A stretch of DNA of 64,000 nt, from positions 124,001 through 188,000 of the forward strand of contig MBPM02000024.1 of NCBI GenBank assembly GCA_001695595.3, written 5' to 3'. The notes under the pieces were generated by a model. That model searched no databases, was not told the DNA's origin, and saw nothing but the letters and a program-made list of their open reading frames with translations. Origin of the DNA: Plasmopara viticola. Lineage: Eukaryota > Oomycota > Peronosporomycetes > Peronosporales > Peronosporaceae. Positions within the stretch are counted from its first letter, which is position 1; the number at the start of each line of letters is the position of its first letter. This document shows positions 41,749-55,268 of the stretch, piece by piece. Position numbers and translations under genes: made by a program.

Positions 41749-44700
41749 CTAATGCTGTGTGTCCTTTGTTGCTGACTTGGTCTTGATTCCGGAGGCTTCG
41801 CGCAAATACTTCAGCATCTTGGTCCCAACTGCCTTCGTCAGCATATCTGCAAGCTGACGCTTCGTGTCGATATATTCGATCTTCAACAGTTTTTTTGCAC
41901 GTTCTCACGGACAAAGTGGTGCTTGATGTCCACATGCTTCGTCCTAGCATGGTATCCGGCGTTATTGGTCAACGCAATAGCACCTTGTTTGTCTTCCTAA
42001 ACCTGTGTGCCTTCAACTTGCTCGTGGCCCCTGTCTTTTAGCATTGCACGCGTCCAAAGAACTTCTTGTGTGCATAAACTAAGAGCCATATACTCAGCTT
42101 CCGCTGAGCTCAGCGCAACTGTCCGCTGGTACTTCGACTTAAACACCACTGGTGCTCTTGCAATAATGACCATAATTCCCAAGACCGAGCGTCTGTCATC
42201 CGTGTTGCTGCCCCAATCTGTATCCGAGTATGCTTTGACCGCAACGCTTCCACTTCCTCGGTAGACGATACCGATTTGACATGTGGTCTCTAGATATCGT
42301 ACAATTCGAATTGCTGCGCTCCAATGTTGTAGTCCTGGGTTCTCCAGAAAACGTGATAGCTGTGTCACCACGTAAGCATAAATCAGGCCGAGTGCCTGTC
42401 GTTATGTACAGCAAGCATCTAATCAAAGAGCGAAAAGGCTTTGACCGCATTGTCGACCGTCCCTCTTCCGTTGTGGGTGACTGCTTTGACGACAGCTTCA
42501 ATCCTGATACGCATGGGTTTTCAACACTCTTGGCATCTTGTTGACCGAATCGCTTGACTACATTATCGATGTAGCGAGTCTGTTTGATCATCAATATTTC
42601 AGCCGACCTGTCGTGATCAATTTCCATACCCAAAATAAATTGCGCCTGACCAAGCTCCTTCATTTGAAAGCATTTTTGAGTACTCCCTTTACTTGATCTA
42701 ATTCTTTGCTGCTTCTTGCTGCGATAATCATGTCAGCCACATATAGTCCAACGTAAGCAAACCTTTTATAGTGCTCTTGGGATAAACACATTGATATGCT
42801 CCGCAACTCTAAAAGCCATTCCTGACGAAGACACGATGTATTGTTTTTTTCAGGCACTCGCTGCTTGCTTCAGTCCGTAAATAGCCTTGTTTAGTTGACA
42901 TATGTATCCTCGGGCGTTGACACCAAGCGGAACTTCCATAAACATGTTGTCCGTCAACACGCTATTGAGAAAAGCCGTGTCGACGTCCAGCTGTTCCATT
43001 TGATAGCCACATTCAGCACATACCGCGATAGTTGTTCGGATCGATATCATGTTGGCAACCGGGGAATATGTCTCGAAAAAGTCAACTCCATACTTCTGCT
43101 TGAAACCTCTCGTGACCAGTCGTGCCTTGTATCGCACGATAGCGCCATTCCGATCACGCCATAGGAAATACCTATCATGATCCAATTGTGCGTCCGATCT
43201 TCCCTCGTGGTTGCAATGTCTACGTTTTATTCTCTTCGTGAGCGCAAAGCTCAGTATCCATGCTTCACGCCATTTCATTGCATCGTCGCTTGCCATTGCT
43301 CGAGTATAAGTAGTCGGTGAGTCCCTGTCACCGTCAATATCCACGGCGTAGGCAAGAAACTCTTTCGCAATTAGTCCATCTTCGTCAATCCTAGCACGCT
43401 TTCAAGTCGGTGGGCCCTCACTGCCTTCTGTTGACTTTCCACCATCGTAGCCGTTTCTAAGCATTAGCACTGGTTCACGTCTTATTCGTGTTCGATCCAC
43501 TTCAGGCCGAAACACCAAACGATCTTCTTGTTGCACTTGGGAAGATGATGATACTCCGTTAGCTCAAGTCTGTTTTGCACAGGGCTCTCAGAAGGCATTA
43601 GCCGCTGTACAACGGCGCTAGGCGTACGATCCACATCATCCATATCGACATCCTCGACTGTCTCTTCGACAGCTCCCATCGGATTGTCCGGAACTGACTG
43701 TCGATCCACTTGATGCTGAACATTGACTTCATCACAATCCTTACCTTCTTGAACAATTGTTTCCGGCTTAAGCTCTTGCGTATCGAAGATGCTGCCCACC
43801 TCACGCTAACCCAACTTTACAGAGCGGGTCACACTAATCTTAGCTTTCTTCAAGTCAAACACGCGATAGTCCTTGACATTCTCATAGCCAAAAAACTTAC
43901 ACTTGAAGCTCTTGGGTTCCACTTTGATTCGTTTCACATCGTCAATATGAGCGTAGCCTTGCGAACCAAATACGCGCAGGTAATCCATTCGAGGCTTCAT
44001 CTTGAAAACTAGCTCATACGGCGTGATGTCAGGATGGACCGTATTGCTGGAGACATTAATTAAATAAACCGCAGTATCTATCGCTTCCGCCGACCATTCC
44101 GTCGAAACGCTCTTGTAGTGTAACATGCTGCGGGCTTCCTCCATTATTGCCCTGTTCATACGCTCCGCCACTCTGTTGTGCTGCGGGCTGTACAGGACGG
44201 AGCGCTGGTGGACAATACCGTTCCCTTGACATATTCCAGCCATTTTCCTGTTTACAAACTCTTTTCGTTGTTGGATCGCAAACATCTTAGTCGTGCACCC
44301 CACTAATTTTCGTATAACGTCAGAAACTCCTTGAACTTGCCAGCCACTTCACTCTTGCTCTTGATCATAAAATATGCAAAATATCGTGAAAAGTCATCCA
44401 CAAACGTGAGAATGTATTTGGCACCACCCTTCGAGATTGATCTCATTGGCCCCATGACATCTGTGTGAACACGCTCCAACACACGTGTCGTCTTTGACAT
44501 TGAACGAGACGAAAACACCGTGACCGTCTGCTTGCCCTTCAAACCCCCGGCACACAATATTTTCACACTTTTCTTCATAATTGGGATACCATTAGTTAAT
44601 CGCTGTGTTCTGATCAGCTCATCCTTTCTGGGGTGCCCCATGCGAGCATGCCAAAGCTCTCACTGATTGTCAGCCCCGGAATATTCAACGAGACATGCTT

Positions 44701-45843
44701 CTTCTTGCCCACAATCAAGAAAATACGACTGCCAACTTTTGTACCCGACGCAATTGCTTTATTTTTGTTCCCGATGCCGCATGACGAACGCATATATTTC
44801 ACACTCATGCCACGCTCTGCCAGCTTGCCAACTAACAGCAACCTTCTGTCGAGTCCGGGAATGTGCAGAGCTTCAGCCATGCGAATCCTCATTCCGTTCA
44901 AACCAGTCAATTTTACCGTGCCGGCTCCTTTGACAAGCAACTATTTCCCGTCTGCAATCGTAACTAAGATGCTAGCTTCTAGGCCCTTGTAATCAAACTA
45001 GTCCTTCCTGTGTGGGGTCATGTGGGAAGTTGCTCCACTGTCAATAAGCCATCCTGATGACTTCCCTTCACCAACAGCAAACACCGAATCGTCGCCGTTG
45101 AATCTTTAACCGGCCGGGCAGTTCCGCTTCATGTGTCCAAACTGGTCACAGTTGAAGCACTTGCCCTTGAATTCGCTGTTATTGCGAGGAGGACCACCCT
45201 TTCGTCCATTGTCCCGTCCACCTTAGAATCTTCTAGCATTTACATTTACGCAAAACACTTTCTCTGTAGCTTCTTTCCTCTGCAGCTTCTCGGACTCTTT
45301 GAGCAGCTTCTCGGACTCTTTGAGCAGCTTCTCCTTGATTTCTTTCAACAGAATGTCCCTTGCATTTTCCACAATCGACTAAATCAAGTCGTACTTCGAA
45401 GGTAGACTGCTGAGAAGTACCACCAGCCGGCGTGACTCATTAATATGCTCTCCCGTAGTCTGTAGTCCCACTACTAGCTCGTCAAAAGAGTCCAGATGCT
45501 CTGCCATGCTTGTTCCACTTTCCATCTTGAACTCATGCAGTCGACGAGTCATTACAACACGATTGTGAAGAGTCAAGCGATTGTAGAAATCGCGGAGGGT
45601 TCCCCAAGCCTCCATAGCATGCGTAGCCAACCGAATCTTGGTCCGGTGCTGGATCTCAACGCCTTGAGCAATGATACCTAGCGCCTTGGCATCATTAACA
45701 AGCCACATCTCCGCGACGTCACTCTCTTCCTTGATGGCCATGATGTGTCCCAGGAGACCCTTCCGCGCCAGTATCATCCTCATGTTGAACTCCCAGTGGT
45801 AATAGTTACCACTTACTAGGAGGACTTTGCTGCGCTTGTTCAT
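41749..45843 (-). pseudogene. Copia gag-pol polyprotein, copy 4, inactivated
   Basis: On the minus strand, gag (45843-45379) opens with 154 codons and includes an intact MAEHLDSFDELVVG segment where copies 1-3 are frameshifted. A 21-base in-frame tandem repeat lies in gag at 45284-45325. The zinc knuckle (CFNCDQFGHMKRNC) is near 45160-45120, and the protease-type IDSGATSHM near 45050-45015. Integrase pieces lie at 44641-43806 (SPQHNRVAERMN, WSAEAIDTAVYLIN), RT pieces at 43344-42660 (DVDTAFLNSVL, GLKQAASA) and RNase H at 42663-41749 (DTDWGSNTDD, SSAEAEYMAL). Frames are broken by several stops and shifts, including near 45378, 42850 and 42300. It is not functional as read. Confidence 0.9.
45284..45325 (-). 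repeat. 21-bp tandem repeat inside Copia gag
   Basis: Two exact units of AGCTTCTCGGACTCTTTGAGC (plus strand; one base over the unit length shown elsewhere) encode an in-frame seven-residue repeat of the LLKESEK type. Confidence 0.8.
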
Positions 45844-45893
45844 ATTGGGCGAGAACGTTGCTTGAGAAGGAAGGCTTGTTGCGGCTGTTAACC

Positions 45894-46039
45894 TGTTAAG
45901 TAGAAAGTAAAAACCGAAGTGAATATATTTATCTAGACCAATGAACGGCTACCACATGTAATTACTAACTGTGACGTACTTGAAACTACTGTGACGCCAT
46001 CCGCCTGTTCAACATGCATTCAGCGGTGTAATTTTAACA
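45894..46039 (-). repeat. 5' LTR of Copia copy 4 (146 bp)
   Basis: Full length with TG...CA termini. The plus strand begins TGTTAAGTAGAAAG and ends ATTTTAACA, next to the AAATC target-site duplication. Confidence 0.93.
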
Positions 46040-46044
46040 AAATC

Positions 46045-49000
46045 TAAGCCAGGACCATGTTGGTAAGTTAAAAATATCAATACTGACTAAGTATTGGTCA
46101 AATTAGCTACGTCAAGAAGAACTTCAGGTGTATGTCCTGAGGTAAGAACAGTTTCATGCAGCCAGGCTACACTCGGCTCAGCAAGTGTGACATTAGAACA
46201 TGAGCGATCGCAGTTCAGTGCAAAATTGGATAAAGCAGTCACTTATCTTAAGATCCGACTCTGGGATTTGCGGGGTAGTTGACCGACAAGGTATTTGGTT
46301 TGATACCCAAGGGACACAGCTTGCTTAAGTCGACGAGCAATCGCACCCATATGTGATACTGCCCTATCAGCCCACGCTCAGATGGCTTGGTAGGCTGGAC
46401 CATCAAATGCTTCTTTTGGGATGGGGTCAAGAGATTATGACTAGGCGTATACCTACCAGCGCCGCGTGCTAGAGCCAACGTGTGTGTTAGCTTAGATTAC
46501 TAGAGCGATCGAAAGGCGCTGCTCGCCGCTATAAGTAAGGACAACGAAACAATGAGCGACCCGCGGTGACCGAATGACGCACACTCGACCATGATAAACG
46601 TGTAAGTTTGCGGTATCGAAATTATTTTAACATTTGGTTCCTGGAGCCGAGGTAGTGGTTGGTGCTGTGTCATTTAAAGAAATGCGACAGATAAAAAAGC
46701 AAGATTGAGAAGCCCAATTTATCTTGAAAACAGACTTGATCGTCGGCGGCAAATTTGGTCAGCGCAACAAGAAGTACATGCCAAAAGAGCGATCGGTACA
46801 CGAAGTTCTTCAATAACATATCAAGTGAGTTTTAGAAAGAACGACAAGTTGCTGAACCCATGCAGTATTGAAAACGATAAGTTTTACGTGACCATCGACA
46901 AGTGGAAACCCTTTCGCCGATATTTAAAAAAAACAGCAAGCTCGGGTGGTGCAAAGCAACGATTATTGATGCCTTTACGTGTCCCGCCAAGTCGCAAACA
47001 CTATCGAACGGAACGGGCGCGAGTTTCACTGCTAAACGCATTCGAGGTCTAACGTCTAAATTTGTACAGCACAAACATTCGCTTGGTCAACGTGTTAGTT
47101 CACGACCTTATACGATCGCTTAGGAGGTTGTGCTCTGCACCAGACAAAGTGAGAATATTGTACGCCACGTACAGAAACATGTTATAAAGCCCCAAAAGTC
47201 AAATTCTACATAATAGGCAAAACCGAGAAACCTTGTGCGCAAACTGAAATGTAGGAAGGAAGCTAGGTAGGACAGCAGGTGTAGACTAGCATAAGTATAG
47301 ATTTTTAAGCGTATTTAATTTATAGCAAATATTTGTTAATTGTAAAAACGCAGCGTAGGTTAGTAAAGACGTAGATTTACATCGGCATTGAGTATAGAAA
47401 GCACAGCTAAAGACTTTGTAAAAATGCTAAGTTGCTTTCTATTTTAATTTATAGGCTCTGTAGCGATTTGACTTGGAACAACAATAGACAAGAAGTGTAA
47501 AAAACGTAGCGTAAGTTAATATAAACGTAAATTTACATAGGCAATTAGTATAAAAACATAACTAGAATTTTCCTAACCGTTTTATTTAAGTCTAAAGCAA
47601 ATTTGGCTTGACATAGTATTAGAAAGAAAAAAAGTAATCAGGGAATAAGTATGGAAAATATAGCTTAAGCCTTTAAGTGCTGTAGTCGCTTTAATGAAGA
47701 AAATGCGACAGTAAGTAAGGCCACGTATCATGTGTGTCCATCGCAATATGATTTACAGCCATTAAGCACACTATTGTTTAATTTACTCCAAATGTTTCAA
47801 TCAACAGCTGTCTCGTATACCATGTCGTAACCTCGAAGTCGACACAAGACGGGTCCATTTGCTGACCAATATATAATTGTGCAAACGGACCACGTCGTTG
47901 CTCTAAGAGCGTTGCGTTTCACCGCTTTAGATTCTCAAGTCGTATAAGGCTAGTATAAATCCTCACTCTTGCAAGGTGAAGTGGGCCATACGATGGATAA
48001 AATACTGCGATATGAAGAGATATACCGTGGTGACTAAAAGTCGTGGTTGTGTACCTTTTATTTCAGGTAAGAAGCTTACAGATAGTCATGTCGCTCTAAT
48101 AACGCGATCACAACAGTGCAGAATCGCATGCTATCGCATAGATCAATTTTTAAAGTATACAAAGAAATGTAGTTTCTTTTGACGATCGCAATGATCACCT
48201 TGGTTGTTGACTAAGGCTTCGACAGCGTGCGAAGCAAAGCCAGCAGAGAAGGAGTATTAGCTGCTTGAAGCAAATGAAGAAGTGATAGTGAAAGAAGCGC
48301 TCTAACGCATATCTGTCCCGCAACAACCTAACTGGCGGCTCTTAGACATTAGCTGTAATTGTTCTAAAACCGATACTCCAATTCGATTTCAACACCCTAG
48401 TTAACAATAAACCGCGAAAGTATCATGCATTTTAAAGACGATAAAACGTTTGGAGGTGGAAACACCTTGATTTCTTGATCTTAACTTTGCATCCATAGGT
48501 ATCAGCGAAAAATACAGATGCATATGAATTTCTTGAGCTATGCAGAATTTGGCGTGGTTGTCGCTGCAAATGACGACAGCTACGTCATATGTTCTTTTCT
48601 TGTAGGTTAAAGTGACCAGAAATGCCTTGACAGTAGACGTGTTGTACCTCATCCCGCTCTGTATTAGAGCAAAAAAGTTCTACGAATCGATCACTTTTGC
48701 ATCGTTGGTTGAGTGAGTTAGCACGATGGATGGCACTTTGCACATCGGTCAGAATAATTTATTTTCTATCTCTGGTAGCAGAAGACGTACGAGTCCATTA
48801 GGCTATCTTGAAAGCGTGCATTGAGTAATGGAGAACGATAGGTCACTTGGGTACAAATTATTCATATTGTAACACTCTTCAATCGTATAATCCTTTTCGC
48901 CTCGTAAAAAATTTAGTCGGTTTCAACCTTGTACAACTCCAAATTTTGGATTGGTGTGTGGCAACGCTCTTCGTGCGATAAGGAGGTCGGTTGGCACTGC

Positions 49001-49397
49001 TACGGATCGATCACCAATTCAATTTGTTGCGTGTATACTAGAGACATCGACACGGCATACGAGGCACTAATGATCAAGAAAAAAATAGCTCTAACACCAC
49101 AGTTGCTTTTGATCAATCCTCAATTTGCAGTGGACGCACGACATACATGCCTTAATTCACAATCACTTTTGTACTACAAAAGCGATCACCATGGTGAGAT
49201 GACCGCGTGCAATTTAGAAGATCAGTACCTGTACGTGACGTAGTATCAGCTGGTACTTCGTGAACATACTTTGTCCAGTACATACTATGACATCCACTTT
49301 AACGATCGTCTAAAGTAGCGCTAAACGCATCGATTAATAACAACTTGTATTTCTCAGCATCAAGTTTACCACCTCGAATTCAAACTGAAAATGGAAC
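46045..49397. other. Gene-poor spacer left of duplication B
   Basis: Short frames at 46478-46248, 46705-47052, 47976-48182, 48652-48401 and 48929-49243 show no domain I recognise. The region is AT-rich around 47280-47700. Confidence 0.5.
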
Positions 49398-51678
49398 TTG
49401 CACTCATTTCATTCGATAGAGCTTTTTTTCGGCCTTGTGGAACACGTGAAGGCACTTCGTATGTGCACATTGTCCTAGTTTTTCAAAGCAACTCGCCATG
49501 TCGTCGACGAGCTTCCTATAGTAATTGCTCTCTATAATGCGTTGATTACTTTTCTGCTGACGCTTTTAATTACTTTAAGTTAGATCTGACGTAGTCGAGC
49601 TTCTTACATTTACTCTTATCGCTAAACAGAAGTTTCGAGATATTCAACAAGTATGATCCAATGAAGAGGTCGTGCGGCTGAGCGCCCGCTTAATAATTAA
49701 AGTCCATTTCAAGAGAGCAAAACGAGCGATTCGTCTACAAGTACCGTAGACAAATAAAAATCGACAATACGGGTGGTGCACATTTTGAGGGAGACCAATA
49801 GACCAATAATAGCGATTTGCGCCTCTAAGCATAAAGCAAAGGTCAGAAATCTGAATTTATGCGAGCCCTACGCAATGGGCTACGGTATTCCGTTGCATGG
49901 TAGTGCTTGTAGTCTGCTATATCAGCCTCGACTACTCTACGGCCGATGTCGCATTCGCAGCACGAGCACCGAATCCACACAAGCGCCAATGACTAAGTGC
50001 ATTAAACTACTCAGGCTACAGACCTTGGCGACGCTTTCAGGTCTGCTCTCATCCTGCAGCGGGAGGACTAGGCACAGTGTCTATGCTGCAACTATTGCTG
50101 TCTCACTCATCAACAACAGAAACACAAGCAAAATGCTAGCTCAAAATGCAGACTTAAATGCATCAGGCTAATGTACGCTTGAATAATCGTGGTATCGAAA
50201 GGCGAGCGGCAGAAAAAGGATATTTATGTTTATTAAAAAGGTCTACCAAAGGCATTAATATACGGATCTTCGAAACGCAACAGTCCTACGTGAATAAGCG
50301 CCACTCGATGGCAGCCAAAATGTTTGACTTTGTGACGCCGATGTCGATCGCTTTAGAAGAGTCTATGTTGAACTGATTTCGTGTCATTTTAAATTTACTG
50401 CGAGCGCACGAACACGCATAAGATACGGGCACTCTTTAAAAGCTCAAATGCGCGCACCAGATCTAAAAAATTAAGTGTAATTTTAGAGAGTGGAGTTTAC
50501 CTGATGGGAAAGTGTCCAAGAGTAAGTTTTCAGTCCGATATTGAAGGTCAAAAATAGAAAAAATGGCTCCTTTTTCATAATGCTCTACAGAATGAGACCG
50601 CGAAGAAGACCAAAAAAGAAAGTCCAAGAACTCTTCAGTAGGCCATACGAACTATCTCTAACTTCGAGGTTGCCAAAACTCGGCTAATTTACCTCGTTTA
50701 TCGACTCAGTCGCTCAAAACTGTGCCAGCAAAAAATGGGCCATCGTGCGAGCAAATCACAACCACATAAAATTAAAGCACTTCAAAAAAGAGAAAGAAAA
50801 AACGACGACTAAATTCATTCAAGCAACATGAACGCATGTGACACTGTCGGTCACATACCCCCACAATGTACCGCTCATAAATGTAAGAAGCTAATGATTA
50901 CATTAGATATACGATTTATGCTGTTCTCGAAGCAGATTTTGTAGCTTATAAAGATTTGATCAAGAGAGAATTGTCACAGTCTTCATTGACGGTAGATGCA
51001 GTCTTAACGGTACTTGGTGAAGCGACTTGGGCTCAAAGTGGTAAAGCGCTAGATGATGCAATTCAGCCTTGGTTAAGATCAGGCTGTCTATCGTCCTCAT
51101 CAAGCCGCGTACATGAGTCAAGCATCGACAGCGTTAGGTCGCGGGTTCGAAGAATATTGGTGTCATCATCGGCATGATGTGGCTTCGGAAGCGAAAAGTA
51201 TGTGTTAAGGCGCATGACACCTCGCATCAACCCGAAAAATTGAGAGGCGGTTTAGTAAATCCTAGCAAAGCGACACCAGGACAGATGAGATGATGGTAAT
51301 ACAAGGCTTGCATAATCAATGTCGCAAGATTTTTAGCTTCTGTTGGTGGCAAGGCTACCATGGTCGTCAAAGAACCTCATAATTAATTTCTTCGCGGCAA
51401 ATCTGAAAAGGTCGCATCACAGAAAAGACATTAACTCATTTTTTAAACAGCCCGCACGAATTTAAGACGGCTGAGCGCTTCAAGAATCAAGAATGAGAAT
51501 CTTGTAGAAACAAACCAGCAAGCACAAGTAAGCGAGCACATTTTTTTCTCGCGGATTCTTCTAGCGAGACGTCTCCGATGAGGGATAAAGTTGAACGCGA
51601 AACTTCGCTTTAGCCTGATACCAAGCCCACAGTGCAAGACAATTATTACCTTAATTTGACGATTGTGCAGACAAAGCA

Positions 51679-51885
51679 ATGTCGCGCAAGGAAATACCTC
51701 CGGCACCATATCCGCAAGTCATTGTTTTCGTGCATGGACCTGTTTTGGGATTACAGTCCGGTTATTTGCTCAAGCTAGATATTCCTTACCGATTTTCGGC
51801 GCCAGATGGTCAATACAAGTATCTGGTCATTTTCGTGGGAGCCCAGGTACGTCTTACTAGCTTTTGCCAAATCTATGAGGTGTGA
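51679..51885 (+). CDS. Hypothetical 68-residue ORF (copy B partner)
   Basis: It has the same length, start and stop as 2229-2435, with about ten amino-acid differences. No domain is recognised, and it may be a gene remnant or chance. Confidence 0.2.
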   Translation: MSRKEIPPAPYPQVIVFVHGPVLGLQSGYLLKLDIPYRFSAPDGQYKYLVIFVGAQVRLTSFCQIYEV

Positions 51886-52867
51886 TGAGAATCTACTTCT
51901 TTCGACACGTACGTTACCACGCAAAACAGAGTTGTCACAAGCCACGCTATGGCTGTAAAGTCGGCTCAAGCAGTGTAAAGAACACCAACTAAACGCTAAT
52001 TTGCTCAGTACTAGATCTCCGTAAATTGAATGCCATGCCTAAAAATCTTGTCAACCGAAAATGAAATTAAATGGACCTCAACGAGGTTGAGACACAAAAG
52101 CAAATGTACAATTCATTTCTCTAGCGATTCAACTCGCGGATAATCAACTAAGCTGCTTCACAAAACTCACTCGTTAAACCTCAATCTGGCTAACCGTGAC
52201 TGCTTGAAGAGCGTCGCTTGACGTTTTTATTTGCTTCGAGTCCTCCGGGCTTTTTGTTGTTCTCAGGATTCCTTATAAGGCCTCGAATTTTGAGAACGGA
52301 AAGGCTTGTTTTAAGAGGAAAGATAGCTAGAAAATTGTGCTGCTCGTACCGGTCGAAGGATTCAGCCAGCCAAAAAGTACTCTGTTCATGCTACTTGCAA
52401 TCACGTATACGTTGAAAACATGGCCCGTGTAGTGGCTCAATTACCTGATAAGCTCTTAAATTTCGGCCTTCATTCAAGTGAATTCTCGGGTAAAATTTCA
52501 CAGTGGCTGCTGCAAATTAAACAATCTAGAGTTCGAGCGATAACTTCCATACTTAGCTTGTAAGAGCTATTGGAAGCGAAATCGTGGCGACAAATAACAA
52601 ATGTGACTCAAATTGCAAAGACAATCTATTTTTGGTATAGCCCTACAGTGGCACATCAAAAGTCCAAAATTCATGAGGATGTGCCAAAGTATCTATTACT
52701 GACTGGTTCTTGATATTACTAAACAGGTAAAAGCTAAATACCACGACTATATATAAGCCGAGGCCGAGGGCTGAAAAGTCGTTTTATCTGTAGATTTACA
52801 TTTCTGCATCGGCAGGCCTTCTAGAAATTTACAAAACCTATCTGATCGCGCGTCAAAAGCACTAAGA

Positions 52868-52960
52868 GATAAATACTTCAACTGCTATGTCAACGCTTGC
52901 GAAATGTGTCAGCCTTCAGCTAAACAAACCAAACTACCAGGATCTCTTCAGTCTTTTGAA
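52868..52960 (+). pseudogene. Ty3/gypsy integrase zinc-finger scrap (copy B)
   Basis: It is nearly identical to 3571-3663, with one visible base change (GGATCTCTT for GGATTTCTT). It carries the same CEMC and lysine-rich motif, with no surrounding open frame. Confidence 0.45.
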
Positions 52961-54158
52961 TTTTTTAAAGGCAGAAGGTCGAGATTTTAAAAACTTTGTA
53001 GTGTTTCTACCGGAGAACCAAAAACAATTCCAATACGGTCATGGGGTTTGCTGATCGTTTTACAGAATAAACTAAATTACCATAAAAAACACAAAAATTT
53101 ATAGGCGTCACTGATGATTGGATGAGTAAGTTAATTGGACAAAAACAGAATGGTAGTGATTAAATATAACAGTAATCAGTTGCTGCAATCTTTCCAGTGA
53201 CTGTATCTTTGAATTACCGACGTCACTCTTGCGGCTCGCTGGCGTTATCACAACATGATCGACACTGACGGCGCCAATGTGGATCAATACGTTGCCGTCT
53301 CTATTTATTTTGAAAAATCTTTTGCTGACGTGACGACTGAAAGTTTTCGCCAGGCCTCTAAAAAGGATGTTAAGTTTTCCCTATAACTCTCACTGCGACG
53401 GAAGCGATGCTGTTTGATGGGTTAGATGAGAAGCAGCAGATGCATTGATGTAAGAACGATTGGATTTTCTAAGTGTTTGTTGAGCTGGAGAACCAGTATA
53501 GATTCTTCGATCGGTGGATACTTAATGTATTAAATAAGGTCATAGACTCAAGTGACTTGTTGTAAAAAAAAAACTGGTGGTGTCAACAAATCGACGTCAA
53601 AAGCAAAAATTGGTATCAGAATCGCCAGGAACGGAAGTGGATAATGAACACTAATTAGCACTTGCCAAGGATAGGGGGTTTATAAAGTTGCTCTATGGGA
53701 GCGCCTTGAGCCCAAAAATGGGAACGACGCCATAAATATTAAAACGATGGACATTGTCACAATCTACCGTTAGACCGCATAGCAAAGATTTCGAATTTTT
53801 ATACTCTTTATCAAGCTGGAGCGTTTTCATGCGTAGCGTACTCGATGACAAGGTAGTCGTGGCAAAGGCGCTCCATAGTTTACAGAACATGACGCGCTAA
53901 TCCGAACTTTTGCAGGAACGTTTATGTGTGGCTTGGCGTCGGGCACCTACGACATTTTTTTCTATAAAAATTTGGCTAATATCTTCAGCGCACTTACGAT
54001 ACCGAATCATGGTATATTACGTCGGCAGCTTATTTGCTTTTCGTAATTTACCAGCGAGGGATGTCTCGAGGCCGTGCTCGAAAAAAGTCTGCGGACCTAA
54101 GTGTCGAGACAAGTTTACGTGCTGGCAGTTTCCAATGTAGCCGCCAGGGATTGCTCTT

Positions 54159-54431
54159 TGCCCTCGGCAGAATTTGACAAAGTATAATCGACGGAAGCGC
54201 TGGCGTGAACTCAACGATATCCTTCACAAGAACAAGGAGGCAACAATTGAGACAGCACGTCAATTAGAACTCCAATGTGAGCAAGAATGACATTTAAGGT
54301 GTGCTCGACTACGAACCCTTCAGACAAAATTGGAAACTAATACCGAGGGTGAATGTAAATTTCTGAAAAATTATCTGACATACGCTTCGAAAGTGATGAG
54401 CCATAAAGCTGACGCAGCAAAGGAAGCTTAG
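54159..54431 (+). pseudogene. bZIP-like scrap (copy B)
   Basis: It is the duplicate of 4861-5133 with the same internal TGA, so the stop predates the duplication. Confidence 0.27.
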
Positions 54432-55074
54432 CGGCGTCCCTTTATCGCACCCGTACTCATATGCTTTGCAACTTATTCAGCGACGTAATTGTCGTGGTCG
54501 AAGAATCGTTGGACGGATCTGACTCACCCGCCTTACCACCAAAATTATATTGAGAAAGCCAAAAGGATTACGTCCGATCAAGAAAAAGCCCAAACTCTCA
54601 CTTGATGTGAAGTGGTTGCTGACCAAACAGGCTTGCATGTCTCCCACGGCATTGTGACAAATTACAATGGTGGCAACTTTACCGAAGCGGTAAAAATTCG
54701 ATTGTGATGGGCTTGTTGGGTCAGCGAAAATTATAGTCATCACGACGCTGCGAGATATGTGCGCGGTGATGTTCAGCACGTTGTCGGACCACGATAGAGA
54801 AGCTTGATTTCGTTGTTTCATGGCCGGCAGGCTGGCTAGAGCAATAAATTCTCAATGTAGCACCACAATATGGTGGATTCCACAAATCATGCGAGGGTGT
54901 AACTCGAGTTGCAGAAGCTACAGTACCCACAATTTTACTCGGAGGGATGTCCTGAGCAACGTCTTAAGCTCGGCACGCTGTCTAGCTTTTATGTTCAGGA
55001 CTTCTGTCTCAACCACACAGTCTTGGCAAACACCTTCCCATTGTCAATAATCACGGAGGTACTACCACCAGCAT

Positions 55075-55220
55075 TGTTAACATTACACCGCTGAATGCAT
55101 GTTGAACAGGTGGATGGCTTCACAGTCATTACAAGTACGTCTCAATTAGTAATTACATATGGTAGCCGTTCATTGGTCAGGATAAATATATTCACTTCGG
55201 TTTCTACTTTCTTCTCAACA
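55075..55220 (+). repeat. 5' LTR of Copia copy 3
   Basis: 146 bp, identical by eye to 5777-5922. Confidence 0.94.
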
Positions 55221-55268
55221 GGTTAACAGCCGCAAACAACAGCCTCGCATCACCACACCGTCACCGCC

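Larger units (their letters stand above)
41609..46039 (-). mobile_element. Copia LTR retrotransposon, copy 4, second subfamily
   Basis: It is a minus-strand element of 4431 bp. The right-hand (5') LTR is 45894-46039 (146 bp); the left-hand (3') LTR is 41609-41735 and has lost about 19 bases. The target-site duplication AAATC is at 41604-41608 and 46040-46044. Its LTR is related to, but clearly diverged from, copies 1-3. The gag does not carry their shared frameshift, and the zinc knuckle keeps the C-x2-C-x4-H-x4-C pattern. Confidence 0.93.

Noticed and set aside
46900..47120. Possible Ty3/gypsy integrase fragment (GASFTAKRI...)
   Set aside because: Only a loose resemblance over about 20 residues, with no D-D-E context and no LTRs nearby.
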